Below are positions 25,801 to 39,634 of a DNA stretch of 64,000 bases, one piece after another (position 1 is the stretch's first letter; the number at the start of each line of letters is the position of its first letter). Below the pieces are notes generated by a model. It was not told the DNA's origin and searched no databases. It saw only the letters and a list, made by a program, of their open reading frames with translations. Source of the stretch: Oreocharis arfaki (taxonomy: Eukaryota > Chordata > Aves > Passeriformes > Paramythiidae); assembly GCA_013398015.1 (NCBI GenBank), contig VZRR01012416.1:45770-109769 (forward strand), given 5' to 3'. Made by a program: the position numbers and the translations under genes.

Positions 25801-27852
25801 CCTGGGACAAATAAACCAAATTTACCTTAATAGGGTGCTTTTATCCAGCTGAACTACTTTAAATTTGCTGCTGTTTTGTTGCACAGTAACATTTCACAAA
25901 TAAAAACCAAACCCAGTGCCAGGAAAGCAGCATTCCATGGCATTTTTTTTTCCAGCTCTACAGACCTCCGGGGGGGAAAAAAAAAAGGAAGAAAGCGTTT
26001 GAAGCATGAAGGATTTTTCCCTTCCCAGTCTCCAGGCCCAAGCAAAGCCTTGCTGGAGCTGCCTGGTGATGTCAAACACATCCCCACATCCCCATCCTGG
26101 GCTGGATCCCTGCAGCCCCCTCGGCTCCCAGCGCCCGCTCCACGGCTGGCTGCGGTGGACACGCTCCAAGCTCAGGCCAGACCTCTATTTTCAACTTAGA
26201 CAAGTATCTATGGCAACTGTGGGGCTATTTTAAACCATTCCTATGTAGCCACCTCCAGGCTGAAAGTTACATAGACAAAAAAGCCAAGCCCACCCCATCA
26301 CGCACTCCTCCAAGAGCTCAGGGCGTGTGACAGAGCAGGATAGATTTCAATCTGCTCTCTCTTTACAGGGTGGGTGGGTTCTGTTTGGTTTTAAACATTT
26401 GAGATCTAGTTTTTCTCTTTGAGGAAAACTGTGAGCCTCCTCTTTTTCTAAAAAAACCCATCTTTTAAATGAAAGGTGATGGATTTGGGCAGCCACATGG
26501 CTCCAGGGAATGGAACCCTACAAATAACCTCAAATATCAGATTATTTGAAACATGTTGTAGAATTTGGCACTCCTTTAATTTTGTAGGTGATGTCCAAGG
26601 CATACATTTCCATGCTGGAAAGAGTTTATTCATCTTCTTTACAAGCACAACACTCGACAAGCAACTTTAACCTCATGCCAGATGAACGCTCTTCCTTGTT
26701 CTGAACATGACTTGCCACAAAAGGCAGAAATTCGTCAAATTAATCAATGTGCATAACTGGCAGTTATGGAAGAGAGAGCCAGGCGAGTGTTGCAGCTAAA
26801 CAGGAAGCCAGGTGCAGTCTGTTTACACACCCTTTGTTATCAAGCTACAGCCACAAATGCATTTGCTGTGCTGTGTTTGCTTTGCAAACCAGGCCCTGCT
26901 TTGCATCCCTTTGAGGATTTTCTCAGCCCTGCGGCTCAGCCCAGTTCCCCAAGCAAAGGCTCCCTGTTTCACTGGGGACACCTCCTCTGGCTTGACCTCC
27001 AGTGACCAAACCCTGGGGCTCCGCAGCACCACACCTTGTAAGGGACATGCAGAAATTTCCACCTGTCCGTGTGCCAGGGGTTGACAGGGAGCCAGCCAGC
27101 ACTCCCACAGCACCACACACACCTGCACAGCTTCTGAGCTCCTCCTTACAAAGATTTTATTTTCAATTACGTAACTTGTGGCAACAGCCATCGCTGCTGC
27201 ACAACTGAACTCTCCCCTGCCTGACAGACTAATTCAGGGAATTTAGCGGCAATTTTAGCATCTGATGAAGGTGGGTTTTTTTTAGTCCACACAAGTAGTT
27301 AAAAGCTGCTCAGCAGTTTGGAAGTTGACAACCAAGTCTTACCGCCAGGGAATGAGAAAAGAGGGCAAACAAGACAAAGGCATTTTCCAGCCTCAGCACC
27401 CAGCTCCCCAGCACACAGCTGCAAGTTCCTTTGCACCTTTTTTACAGCATTGGATCCCCAACAGAGTCATACCCCTTGTGCCTGTCGGGGTTGGCTGTAT
27501 TTACACATTCACCCTGCATGCTGAGGGTATAAGCCCTGAGCTTTAAGCCCTGCACCAGAGCTCAGCCTGCACATCCACACACAGGGGTACAGCTTCCTCC
27601 TGACTCTGCACCAGCTGCACACACGGCCAGGCCCCTGAGCTGGGCTGCAGAGCCCACACGGAGCACCTCCTCTTAATCACACCGAGATACTGAACGAATA
27701 AAGGTTAAACTTCACCTTCTCAGCCCCATGAGAGGCAGGGCCAACCAAACCTGCAGTGTGCACTAGAACCGAGGGAGCAGCAGAGAGGGGACAGGTTATG
27801 AAAGGAGATAATTTGCTTCTCATCCTTGGGAGAATGCACAGGTGAGGCAGCA

Positions 27853-27858
27853 CGTACC
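27853..27858 (+). repeat. Left target-site duplication of the LTR (CGTACC)
   Basis: Exact 6-bp match to 28248-28253, bordering the TG end of the LTR. Confidence 0.85.
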
Positions 27859-28247
27859 TGTGGGAATTAACAGCAGGTCAGCAAGCCTGTCTGAGTCTGA
27901 GTCTGAGTCTGACATTGGTCTCAGCACAGTCCATTTCTACCTGCGAGAAATCTAGTTGAGAGAAGCAAGAAATTCAAAACAGGCTAGCGAGTAAACAGCA
28001 ACAAGGCTGCAGCTGGCATTTTGTTTGGATTCTTGGGATGTCTGTGTTGTAGATAACTAATAATAGTATGGTGTAGTTAAAACAGCCAATGAATCTACTG
28101 TAGTAGTTGAGCAACCAATAGACAACCGACATGAATGATAAACATACAAAAGTGTATATATATGGCACTGGCTCTTGGAATAAACGCTTTTTGCCTGCGC
28201 TTTATGTTAGAATTAGTGTGTGTCACACGTCCGCCTCAGCTGCGACA
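27859..28247 (+). mobile_element. Solo LTR of an endogenous retrovirus (ERVK-like by target-site length)
   Basis: This 389-bp element starts TGTGGGAATT, ends GCTGCGACA, and is flanked on both sides by the 6-bp direct repeat CGTACC (27853-27858 and 28248-28253). TG...CA ends with an exact target duplication are the marks of retroviral integration; 6 bp is usual for alpha- and beta-like (ERVK) elements. Inside, a TATA-like run lies at 28155-28163 and AATAAA at 28179-28184, in the order expected for U3 and R on the plus strand. A short TCTGAG repeat lies at 27890-27912. No internal viral genes are present, so it is a solo LTR left by recombination. It lies antisense to FBLN2 in intron 2. Confidence 0.85.
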
Positions 28248-28253
28248 CGTACC
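28248..28253 (+). repeat. Right target-site duplication of the LTR (CGTACC)
   Basis: Exact 6-bp match to 27853-27858, bordering the CA end of the LTR. Confidence 0.85.
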
Positions 28254-28587
28254 CACATACTGAGGGTGCCCTGGGCTACTACACCAAAGCCATGGCTCCT
28301 CAGCACCCATCGCTGACCTGCCTCCTCCTCGCTCTGCACCAACACTTGCTCCCTCTTGACACGAGCTTTGGCAGCTTTCAGGTTCTGACTCTGGAGCGGA
28401 TTCAAGCAGCAAAAGGAAAATCTCAGCAAGGTGGCAGCAAACAGCCAGTCAAAACAAACGAGAGGGGGTTAGAAAACCTTCCTAGTTCATCTCTGGGAAC
28501 AGAATCAATCACCACGTCAGCAGCGTGGTCCCCTGGCCCTCCAGGAAATGGACTCTTTCCTGAACGTTGCAGGGGAGAGGGAGAAAG

Positions 28588-28645
28588 CTTGGACTTTATG
28601 ATCTTTGAGGTCTTTTCTAACCTTACTGGCTCTTTGATTCTATGA
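28588..28645 (+). mobile_element. CR1 LINE 3' tail fragment
   Basis: Sense CR1 end: GATCTTTGAGGTCTTTTCTA followed by TTTGATTCTATGAG. A microsatellite begins directly after the tail. Confidence 0.8.
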
Positions 28646-28646
28646 G

Positions 28647-28677
<31 letters not shown>

Positions 28678-28686
28678 GATATATAT
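28646..28686. repeat. (AT)n(GATA)n microsatellite
   Basis: An AT run, then about four GATA units, then ATATAT. It directly follows a CR1 3' end. Confidence 0.9.
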
Positions 28687-28690
28687 CTGT

Positions 28691-31600
28691 TTCTTGCCAT
28701 TAAAAAATATAAAATAGGAAACTGCTGTGAAGATTTCTTCACTACTACCAGGACTACCCCAAACTAAGGCAAGACTTGCTCCAAGACAAGCAGCATTCTG
28801 AGCTGGCATGGATGCAGCACACAAGGACAATTCTCATCCTAAATACTTGGAAAAATGTGCAGTGACTCTGGGCTTAAAACTGACCATATGGTACAAAACT
28901 GACCACAGTCCAGACACTTATGTTCAAGTGCATGATTAACTTTCTGTGGGAGTCTGAAGCTGTCTGTGCCACATTTGAAACAGAGCAGTGAGAATCTCAG
29001 TTCTGTGATTCTGGCAAGGGTGGGGGAAGCAGATCAATCAATCAGCACCAGCTCTTCTTCCCTAAAGGAATGTGTGTGGTGATGCTGGATGAGTAGGCAT
29101 CAAGGCCCTTCCTGCCTGTCATGGGAAGAGGAGCTCATTTGTGACCCTCAGCACCGTGTCGTGCCAGGGGCTCAGTGCTATCAGCTGCATGGCCATAAAC
29201 ATCCATTACCCAGACATTCAGTTTGGGGAATTTACAAACAAAAGAGACAAATGGCTACAATAATGTATTTATATAATGATCATATGGTTTATGAGATATT
29301 CGTTTACTGTAGATTAACTGTAAGTTCTGGGAGAGGAATTTGAGTCTGACCAAAAAATAGAACAAACAAGTAAGTGCTTTGTTGCTGCAGAGCCTTGTGA
29401 GAGCAACTGCTCTATGTCCATGAGAGATGTAAGGAGTTCTTTCTTAAAGACAGCATTTCATTTTTAGAATTTCTAATGCCTAACAGTTACCCTTCACCAT
29501 TTTAAGCAGTATCAGAGGAGCAATACAGCTAAAATGAGTGTATACAGTACTGAAACTAACGAGGTTAACATGGCATTGACAAGACAGGGTCTGACCTTCA
29601 AAGTCTTTTTTCAAGGAACATTATTGACTCCATTTAGAGGCTGAATAACAGCAAGCACTCTCTGAAACACCAGGGTCAGATTTCAAAGCTCTGTAAATCT
29701 GTTCACCATACCAAGAGGAGACTTCAGCCTTACCTAATAAAGGTCAGATCCCGTGGTTTAAGGAGTGCAGACAAACAGCAGCGCTGATGATGCCCTGGCT
29801 CTCTTCATGGTCCAGAGTGAGAATGGGGGCTTGGGATTGAAGGCTGAAGGAGGCTCAGTCTCGGCCCTGCAGTGCTAAACTCGTTCATCCTCCCTGCAGG
29901 AGCATCCCAATGCTCAGCCTGCACTGGCCTCTCTGCCACATGCCACAATTTTTCCACATACCAAATTATTCACACTGAAAAGCAAACCTAACTGGCTGAC
30001 TCCAAAAGCTCCTGCTCATTTCAACTGGCTGGTTACATTCCTCAAGAATAAGAAAACCAGCAGTATAATTCTTTCTTTCCTCTAAATTGGTTAGCTCCAC
30101 CTGGTGCCAAGGCAGCCAGAGTCCCTGCCTGTCCCACAGCGGGTTCTTGGCCATGCCACAGCACAAACCTGCTCCTCTTGTCCCTCGGGGCCAAGGACAA
30201 AGGAGGAAGAGCACAGACACCACCAGGAAAACATTCCCAGGGCCATAGGCTGAGCAAGGCAAAAGTCTGTACTTCAAGAACACATGCAAAGCTCATTCAT
30301 CACTTTAAATCACCATCCAAAACTTCTGACACCACAGCACAAGATTTTGGAAAGTCTCCATATTTATCTTCCACCAGCAAAACCACCACGGTCAACCCAA
30401 ACTGACTGAACTTAAACATTTATGGAACCTTGTAATGTAAAGCCAGCCATCACCGATGGTCACTGTGCTTTTCTTTTGATTTCAGTGCCGTGAGTTCAGA
30501 CAACACTTATCAACTTTGATCCAGAACCAGGGAAAGTACAAATTTTATCATTACTGCATGAGACATTACTTAAGCGAATGTTATCTTCAATGAAAACAGT
30601 TCCTTCAGAGTGAATCTCTTACAAAATCATTTGGCTAGAACACCGTAGGTTTGAATCTGGAAATGAAAACTACCAGTAATTCCATGCAAGGCGATTCCAA
30701 CACCAGGAAAATTAATGAACATTGCAGAGGAAGGATTCTTGGATAAGAGGGAGAACTGTATTAATCTTCAGCTGCTTATAGGCCATAAACAAGATGTTTT
30801 ATAGCCGTAGCTGCAGAATTACAGTCGGGTGTAGCAGAGCTTTAAAGCCATCAGCTGCAAGGTTGACAGCCAAGCCCTGACAGCACTTGGCAGAGCTGTG
30901 GGGTGGGTGTCTGGTTTCCGTGCCACCAGGCACACAGTGCATTGCCTTCACACTCTTATCCAAAATCTTCCTCCTAGTGATTTCTCATAACCCTTATTAA
31001 AAATAAAAGAAAGGAAAAAAGGCTCCTTAAACACCATTAAACTCAAAGCTTCTCACTCTGCTCGTTCAACGCTAAAGAACTCTTCAACCTGATGGAAAGA
31101 GCCAGAAGAAACCACCACTACATAAGCTCCATTTTCATTGCAAAGATAGGTTTTCATGTATTTTCATTTCATAGTCATGAGGTTCACTTCTGGAATGACA
31201 GACCAGACAGGTTTGAGTCCTCTGCTCCCCCCACTCAGCCGGCCAGAGCGCAGCGCGTGCTTTGCTGCTCAGTGTTTGCTTCCCAGGGAATCCTGCTCCT
31301 CACCAAAGCAAGGTTTGTGTGCCTGCAATGTCTTTCCCACGTGCCATCGGCACGCAGGAGGTTTGGTATCGAGTGTAACAAGTTCCATGCTACAAACCAC
31401 TGGCAAAAGGTAATTGGTTCCTAAGCCCCTGCAGGATGTCTCCATCGGAACACGAATACCAGAAGCACTTTACAAGATTCACTTCCTACAAGATGTGCAA
31501 CTCTCTAATATTAATCAATTTAACTTGTGCTCAGAAAATGATTCCAGTAAGTAGCACATACAATGTCTTTGAAGACTCAGACTGAAATGAACTTAAAACA

Positions 31601-34600
31601 GTGAGAGGTGAGAAGAGAAGGAAACTGAGGTACAGCCAGATGTTCTCGTTGCAAGAGCTCATTCATCTTCTTCTCAGTTCCTTCCCTACCTATGAGCCAG
31701 CTCCAGTCAAACCCCAGCTCCCCTGCTCCAAACACAGCTGATGCTGCTGCTCACGGAGAATGCAAGGAGGAGGGGAGTGCTGTTACAGATCAATGCCAGA
31801 CTGGAGCCCTCACACGGTGCTGTGGGGACTATTACACAAAAAGCATCTCAGTGCCATTGTGAGACCAGGATATATTGCATAAAATTGGCTGGAGGTTTTC
31901 TGGACTATGTAAGATATCCATGGAAAATTCCACTTTTCCCATCTGGTGCTCCATCCCTTTTCAACAGCGCTCACTGATGATCCTGTACTGAGCACACACT
32001 TGCTTTGCCAGCTGATTTGGATTTTGGTGACCTGTTGACTTCCCTTACACCACTGGCAGCATGTCTCCCTGCATTTCTGTCCTGCAGCTCTCCCACAGGA
32101 GCTCCTGCACTGGTCCCCAATGTCTGGTGGCCAACACCAGGCTGCAGGGTCCCCACACTGGGCCACCAAGTCCCCGTGCTGGGCAGCAGCTCCCCAGAGC
32201 CACCTCCAGCCCGCAGCCATCAGCACCCCCAGAGCCCTGACTCAACCTGAAAGGGAACATTTCCTGAACTGCAAAGCCACCCAAGCTGGCTCGTCAAGGG
32301 CCTTGGGAAGGGCAGGAGGACACGCAGCAAGCGAGGAGAGGGAAAATCTGCACTGAGGTCCAGTGGCAGCCAAACAAACCAAAAAACCAGAGCCAAAACA
32401 AAGCAGGGAAGGTAAAGGTGCAGCACAGATGGCAACACAGGAGAGAATATGCACATTTTTCTTCTAGAAGTAACATTTCTACATGGTCACCTCATACAAA
32501 ATAAAGCCCACCCTAAACATTCTCCTTCCTTACCCCTGAGCCATCCTCACGTGCCCAACTCAAATAACCTTGGTGGAAGGGTGTTCAGACTAACACACAC
32601 CAATTCCTTGGGCAGCACAGGTCACTGCAGCTGCAAGCAGTCCCTTGCCCTGGGCATGGCAGCAGTAAGGCTACGAGAGCTCATCTGATGATTTTCATTA
32701 CTTTTAACATGTATAGTTTGCACACAGGAACAGCTCACAAGAGCATCGACTTTTTACACCACCTTTTAAAAGTTACTGATGCAAATCCTCCCCTTTCAGG
32801 CAACTGTTTATACTGTTAAAAGGTTTTAAAACCCAGAGCTGTTGAAGCCATAAACATTTATTTTAGTACTTGGTAATTCAAAACTATGGTCAAACAACTC
32901 GGAGCCCTTCTGAACGCAGTTGGCCTCCCTGTGGCTCACAACTGCGCCACAAAAGCAGCCAGCAGTGAGACAACGAGGGGGCAGGAGTTACTGCTCTGGG
33001 GGTGTCTGAATGGCTCCGTTCCTGCTGTGGGAAGGGGTGCAGAAGCTGCAGCCAGACCTGCAGCAGCGTGGCCAGGCTGGAGGGGGGCAGGCAGGGCAGC
33101 CCCAGCTCGAGCCCCAAGCCCACCCTGGCTTGCCCAGGGGGGAGCAGCCACCTCCCTTCCCACCCCCTGCACCCACCCCAGCCACTGCCACCGCCTCATT
33201 AGCCACCCCATCACCATCAGAGCATCCCAGGATGGAGGGAAACCAGCAACTGCAGCAGGCAGTGACCAGCTGCAGACAGGGACTCTGGACTGCTGCTGCT
33301 TACGAACCCGCAGGGTCTTTGTGGGTCCCAGACACCCACAGGCACTGATGGAGCAAGGCAGGTGGCTCCAGGGGCTCTGCAGCTCCCTGGCCCCAGGCAA
33401 AGGCAGGGAAGGGGAAATGTGCAGAGGAGGTTTGCTGGCCCTAAATACAGCACAAATATTTCTTCCTCCTACCCCTCTGTCAGCCTCTGGCTTAGCATAA
33501 ACACCCCCGGTGCTTTGGGACGGCCATTTAGGACTTTCTGGTGGCTTTGGAAGGGAACTGGTCATCTCAGGCACAGCACAGACAGACTGGGAACAGTCAA
33601 GAAAACATAAAACCTGCTCACACATAAGGGGATCTTTATAAAATTCCAATTACTGCTGGCTTGTTACCTAAGAATCCCTGAGAGGTGAGAGAGATTGCTT
33701 GCTGTGAGGCCCGGGGTAATGAAATTACAAATCCTTTCATGAGTAAGCATATGCTAGAAAGCTACGTTTATTTGGCCTACATATTTGAAACTGTTCAAAA
33801 GGTTATTGTCTCACAAAATCTGGATCAGGAATTACTACTTATACTTGCCTTTCTCTAACAAGGAGCTATATTCAGAGCCGGTTTTAATTCCTTGGTGATC
33901 GATTAGAACAACAGACACATTACTGCAAAGAAGTCTCATTTAAATTCTGTTTTCTGAAGGAGCATCAATCATGCATACAAAAAAAATATATATACTCTCA
34001 GACACTTACTATAAATAACCAGCAAATGGAGTCCCCTTGAGAAACCTGGTGAGCCCAACAGCCTCGTCTGTTTGAGTGGGTAATTAATTTGTACAAGAAA
34101 GCTCCCATCTTATTTTCATACTTTGTCTGCAGCATGTTTGAATTTCAGAATTGAGATTCAATGTTCTTGTTGCAAACCATGGATGGAACTGACTTTGCAT
34201 AAATAATGATCTTTACCTCTACAGAACAGGTACCTGGGGTGGGTTTTCAAAGGTACTTTGATGCCCATAAAGCCTGACAAGTTCTGGCAGCCAGGAGCTC
34301 ATGACCTGTGGTTGGTGTCTCGGTTTTACAAGGAAGATGCACATGAGGAATGGAAGGACTGTGGTGAGGAGGGTTTGGGCTCTGCAGGGGAATTCTTGCA
34401 AAGAATCCCATTGCCAGTGCAGAGCCTGCAGCTCTGAGAGGCGCCCTGAAGCCCAGCCAGCTGGAAAAGCAACAGCAGGATCTGACCCAGAGCAGCTCCC
34501 AAAACACAGCCAGGCAGGCAGCAGCCATGCAGCAACACGTCCAGAGACATCACCCAGACACAAACCCCAGAGCACCAGCACTGACCCCAAAAGCAGGCTC

Positions 34601-37600
34601 CTGGACAGGTCTGGGCACTGGGAATTAGCTGCTGCCTGCGTGCCTGGACGGGGGGCTCCATCAGCCCCTGATCCCTGCTCCAGCTCCTCACGTGGGACTG
34701 CTCCAGGCACTTGAGACAGCCCCACTGCTGCATCCCCTGGAAGCAAGAGCTTCGGAAGCAGGAGCCAGGTCACATCTGGCTGTGCCTGGAGATTGGATAC
34801 TTCAGCTCCTGTTTACTTCAGAGTCTGCAGACAGTTACTCTGAGTGCACTCCTCTGTGTCACTCGGGCAGGTTTGGGTTTTCCTGGCACCCTCTGCTCAC
34901 ACATTCATGCCTGAGGTGACATGGGAAGGGGTCCAGGGAAGGCTGTGCAGGAGCAGCCGTGAGGGAATCAGCTCCCCACACATCACATGTGGGATGTTTG
35001 CATTAACAGAAATGGGTGAATTATTTTCCTTTTTCCTCCTGAACTAGCATCTGGCTGCCTAATAAAGTACAAAGGCCATTGCTGCCAGAACAGATAGACA
35101 CTTCTTAATTTTACAGTATTTTAGTCTCCCTCTTTCTGCAAGTATCTCAGCCTGCTTTATTCCCATTTGTGCTACCTCAGAACTTCAGCTACCAAAGAAA
35201 CCCCTGAACACTGTCCCCCGGGGCAGTAATCCATGCTGATTCACACTTGCTAGCCCAGAGGCTTTTTCTCCTCGCACACCAGTCTCCTGAGGCTTATTTT
35301 TATTCCTCAGATATCCTATTTTGAGGGCTCAAAGCTGATTTCTTCCTGTTACAGAAAGGCCTGGGATAAAGTAGAGAACACAGGATTAAGCCTGAGGTAA
35401 TTCAAGTGAATTTGAGACAACACCTGATAGCAAAAAAATACAAAGTAATTGCGAATAGAGTTTGTTTCTGAAGGACCATGCGGGCATTCTCCCACCTCCA
35501 GTGCTTTTTATGGCAGCAGCGAGAGGGACAAAGGGTGGGTGTGCTCAGGAGATGCTTCCAAACCTTCGCTGCAGGTCTGCTTTCACAGAATCACAGATTA
35601 CCCAGAGTCAGACGGGACCAAAAGGATCATCGGGTCCAACTCCTGGACCTGCACACGGATCTGTTTGTCCTCGGTTTGGAAATTCAAGGTCATCTTTCTC
35701 CCCGAGTTTCAGAATCAGCACACATGCAGCAGATGGGCTGGTTGGAATCTCAGCTACATCCTCAGAAGTTACACAGGAGCCTCCCAGTAGCTCCTGCCTG
35801 ATCAGGATTCACCTGCAATAAATGCCACTCTCACATCCACTGATCTCAGCTCACAAATTGGTGCAGTTCACTTCAGTTCGAGAACAATTATCTTTATCTC
35901 TAAAAGCCGCCACCATAAAAAACATCACCGGTCCTGGAGGAGTTTAAGTGGAAAAACACCTCCACTCTGAAACACGACAGCTCCAGCTAGACCCAAACTG
36001 CTGCTGAGCCTGCCAAAACCAGAATGCAAATCAGAAAACATTCACAACGAGGCTGCTTGCTACCTGAGTTACATTTATCCAAGGAACAGCCAGAGCATGG
36101 GGAAGTGGAAGAAAGTGGGAAAATCATAACAGAATTTGACAGTAAATTCTTGAAATATGTTTTAGGCAGCCCTCCCCTGATCAGGGCATTTTTAGGATGA
36201 GGAAATAGGCAATACAGAAATTAAAATTCCCCATTTGCTGCTCCTGCAGTAAGTGACAGGGTAAGATCAATGTTTGCAGAGAGACTGTATAAAGAGAACA
36301 GTCTCCATTCATCTCATCCCTTCCCATGGTGAAAGCACTCAATTTACACTTTCTCAGCTGAGTAATTACCTCTGCTTTACCCTTACAGCTCCTTTAGGAA
36401 CGGAGTACCCAGCACTTGCACACAACTCCAGAGGGTCTGTGTGCTGCTGCAGGATGTTCTCTGCAGCCCCTATCCCAGATCTGTGACTGGAGCACTCACC
36501 TGGAGCACATCCCCAGTGCTTCCCCTGCGGGGATGCTGGGGCTGGCACGGAGCAGGGCGTGCTGGAGACCCCCGAGCAGGAGGCACCGTCCCTGGGGGAG
36601 GCAGGAGCACATCCTGGGGCTCCCACGCCCCGCAGAGCTGAGCCTGGCTCCCCTCCTGGCACCCGGAGAAACCAGCTCCCACAGGGACCATCTCTGGGAC
36701 GCTCCTCCCTAGGGGTGTGAGTGCTGCTGCTGCTGCCCCAGGGCACCACCAGCGAGGGCCTGGCCCCACACAGCACCAGGACATCTGCAGAAGGGCTGCT
36801 CCAGCAAAGCTCAGAGCAGCCAACAACGGAGACAGGAAAAATCCCCTAAGAAATGGCAATTACCAGAGTCTGTGAGAGGAGATGCTGCAGGGATCACCTC
36901 AGCTGGCTGATGTGAACACAGGGCAATACTACACATGAAAAACAATGCTAAAAAGAAGAAAGAACACCAAAGCACAAAATAACCCTTTCCTGAGCAAGTG
37001 TTCCATGTTGCTTCCACCATTAGATCACATATGAACCAGCAGAGATTTGGGAGATGAAAACTCAGCTATGCATAAAACCGAAGTGAGATATATAAAATAC
37101 AAGTAATAAAGCCAAGTTTTTAACCAAAGGCATCAGGATCCAACCACAGCAGAGTTCTGGAGCCAAGATACAACTAAAAAGGAGGAACAAATGCAACAGC
37201 CACCTAACTTTGGCTGAAAGGCTCTGTGGAGGCTCCCATGGTTCTCTAAACTTTTCTAAACTTTGGGGGAAAAGAAACGCTAAACAAAACATGAAAATAA
37301 ATCTAGAATGGCCACAGAGTCACAGAAATGTGCCCCAGAGCTCTCTGCTGAGAGCTGCTCGAACAAACCCTGCGCACTGCCAGAGCGGCTGCAGCCTCAT
37401 TAGGGAACAGCACAACAGCCTCCCAGGCTCTGAAAATCAGGGGATTGATGCAGTTTACATCATTCTGACGATTCTTGAAGGGAGAAAAGAAGTTACTTGG
37501 CGATTCTGGTAGATTTTGTCATTTTATAGTTGGAAATACATGCACAAAATTTATGTTTTCATTCCGTATCTGTAGGCGAGACTAATTTTTCTTTCAAGTC

Positions 37601-39634
37601 TGACTAATGTCTTCACTCCCCCTCTACCACTGGCTCAGGAGTCACCGAAGACACAAGATGTATGTGTTTTGTTACTTGAAACATATGGAGCTACTCACAT
37701 GAATCACAACCACGTCAATTAAACCAGCAGAACAAGTGGAAACACTGCTATCCCTTAGGCACGAGCGCTGGGGCTCGTCGTGGCAAGAGAGATCCCTCAT
37801 CTTTGGAGAGGGTTCTGTAGTTCCATACAGATCTTCCACCAATATTCCTGATGGGAACGGTGGGGCAGATCAGGGGGTGCCTGGCCAGGTCCCACTCGTC
37901 ACTGACGGTGGGTGTTGGACACGGTGTGGTGGCACCAGTGCTGGCTGCCAGGACATGCAGCGACTCCGTGGGGCAGGGGAGCAGCAGCCTCAGAGCTGCA
38001 AGCATCTACGGCCAGTCAGAGAGCCCTGTGCTCCCAAGGGACGTTTATTTTTCATACTGCCTTCTGCAGTATTTAAAGGAAATCATAGGTATCTCAGCTA
38101 AGGAGAAAATGGCACCCAGTGATCCCCACGCCTGCTTCTGTCAGCTGAACAATTCGTGCCTGACATGCCATCCACCACATTTTGCTCCAGGCACCTCAAC
38201 CTAATCCAGCCCCCAGCCAGACCTGTCTCAGCCAAGCAGTTCCCAGGAATCACAGACTGGAAATCACCCAAGCAGACTCTAAAGTGCAGCACTTAGCTCT
38301 GCTGCTGAACACTTTCCCCGCAACAGACTTTCTTAAATCCTCTCTCTGAAAATTTCAGGGTGCTCCACCCATCTCTCTTTTTTGAAAGAAAAAGAAAAGG
38401 CAATTTAATTTAAAAAAAAATCTTTTTCTAAAGTTACATCAGGAAGCAGGTTATTGTGTGTCAGTCCTAACTCAGGCCCGTGTATCATACACAGCCTTGG
38501 TGCACGGCTCAGCTCAGATCCTGAGGCAGGCTGGAACAAATAAAGGGAAGTCAAAGGAAAAGGAAAGAGCTGCCATCTCCATCCATGGGCCTGGCACACC
38601 TTCTCTTTGACCAGTCACGAGGTGCTGCTTGTGTAGGGACTTCTCAGCTCCCAAATCTGCTCTCCTCCCATCCACCTTAACCCTTTCCAGGAGATGGACT
38701 GGCCAGCTCGAGATGCTTAAGGGCTGCCTACACAGCACAGGAGAAATGCCACTGCCTAGGGACTCATTGGTATTCTCTGCAAGCATCCTCCAGCTGAGTC
38801 TCGTGAGAACATTTTGTGCCACATCTTGGAAGAGGTATTGCTCTTGATTTGATGAAAAATGAATTGGAAATACGAGCTGTATGTGTGCTAATTTACAGCG
38901 ATGAAGTTTGCATTCATTACAGTAATGAGCACTGCATAAAGCATATAATCAACATCCCCTGCAGATGTCAAGAGGAACCCAGAGGCAGGGAGGAAATACG
39001 TATACTTGCCACAGTTGATCATAAACATCATAAACTTCCAGCCCCAAAAAAACACAAAGCAAGGGAGAGTCCTTTCTCTCCCTACTAGTCCTCAGGGGTA
39101 TTTGAGTGTATCTCTCAAGTTCTGGAACTAATGAGCTTAGACAGGCTTTCAACCATGAGATAAATATTACAAGTGCTTTAAATATTTTTATTTAGAAACT
39201 GAAGGCACAACTGTTTCACTTCCTTCCCAGAAGAAGACAAAAGCTACAAATGTGATTGCACTGAGCTGATAACTGGAGATAACTAATTAAATCCTTCTGT
39301 GTAGAGGAAGATGTTTCTTTAAGATCACAACAGAAGTTAAAAGCAAGTAATTGAAGAAAAATGCCAGAGTTTAATAAACCATCATCTGAAATAAAAGTTA
39401 AAATACCAGAAAACCCCATCCACTGTCTGTGCAATCAAGGCAAGGTGGGCAGCAGTGAAATGGTACCTGTTCTGTGAAACACACACCACCTCCTGAAGGG
39501 ACGGAAGAAGGTTGGTGGTGCTTTGCTTGATTCCACGGCCACGTGCAGCAGTAAGAACAACACACCAGAGGATGGGCACCAACGTTATTATGAGTAAGAG
39601 TTCACCAGACACCTACACCGGGAGCAGTTCTTAC
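28691..39634. other. FBLN2: FBLN2 intron 2, right part
   Basis: Non-coding sequence leading back to the donor of the first coding exon. One small CR1 fragment lies at 35584-35645. GC-rich patches near 33000-33500 and 34300-34750 produce long open frames on both strands but have no domain or splice structure that I recognise. Confidence 0.7.
35584..35645 (-). mobile_element. CR1 LINE 3' tail fragment, diverged
   Basis: CACAGAATCACAGATTACCC, then a diverged GGGACCAAAAGGATCATCGG and GTCCAAC, matching the layout of inverted CR1 ends. Confidence 0.65.

Larger units (their letters stand above)
15518..27852. other. FBLN2: FBLN2 intron 2, middle part
   Basis: Non-coding as far as can be seen. It contains the 24-bp array at 18.6 kb, the 18-bp array at 20.9 kb and CR1 fragments at 20592, 22394 and 22526. 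The remaining open frames are short and show no recognisable domain. Confidence 0.7.
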
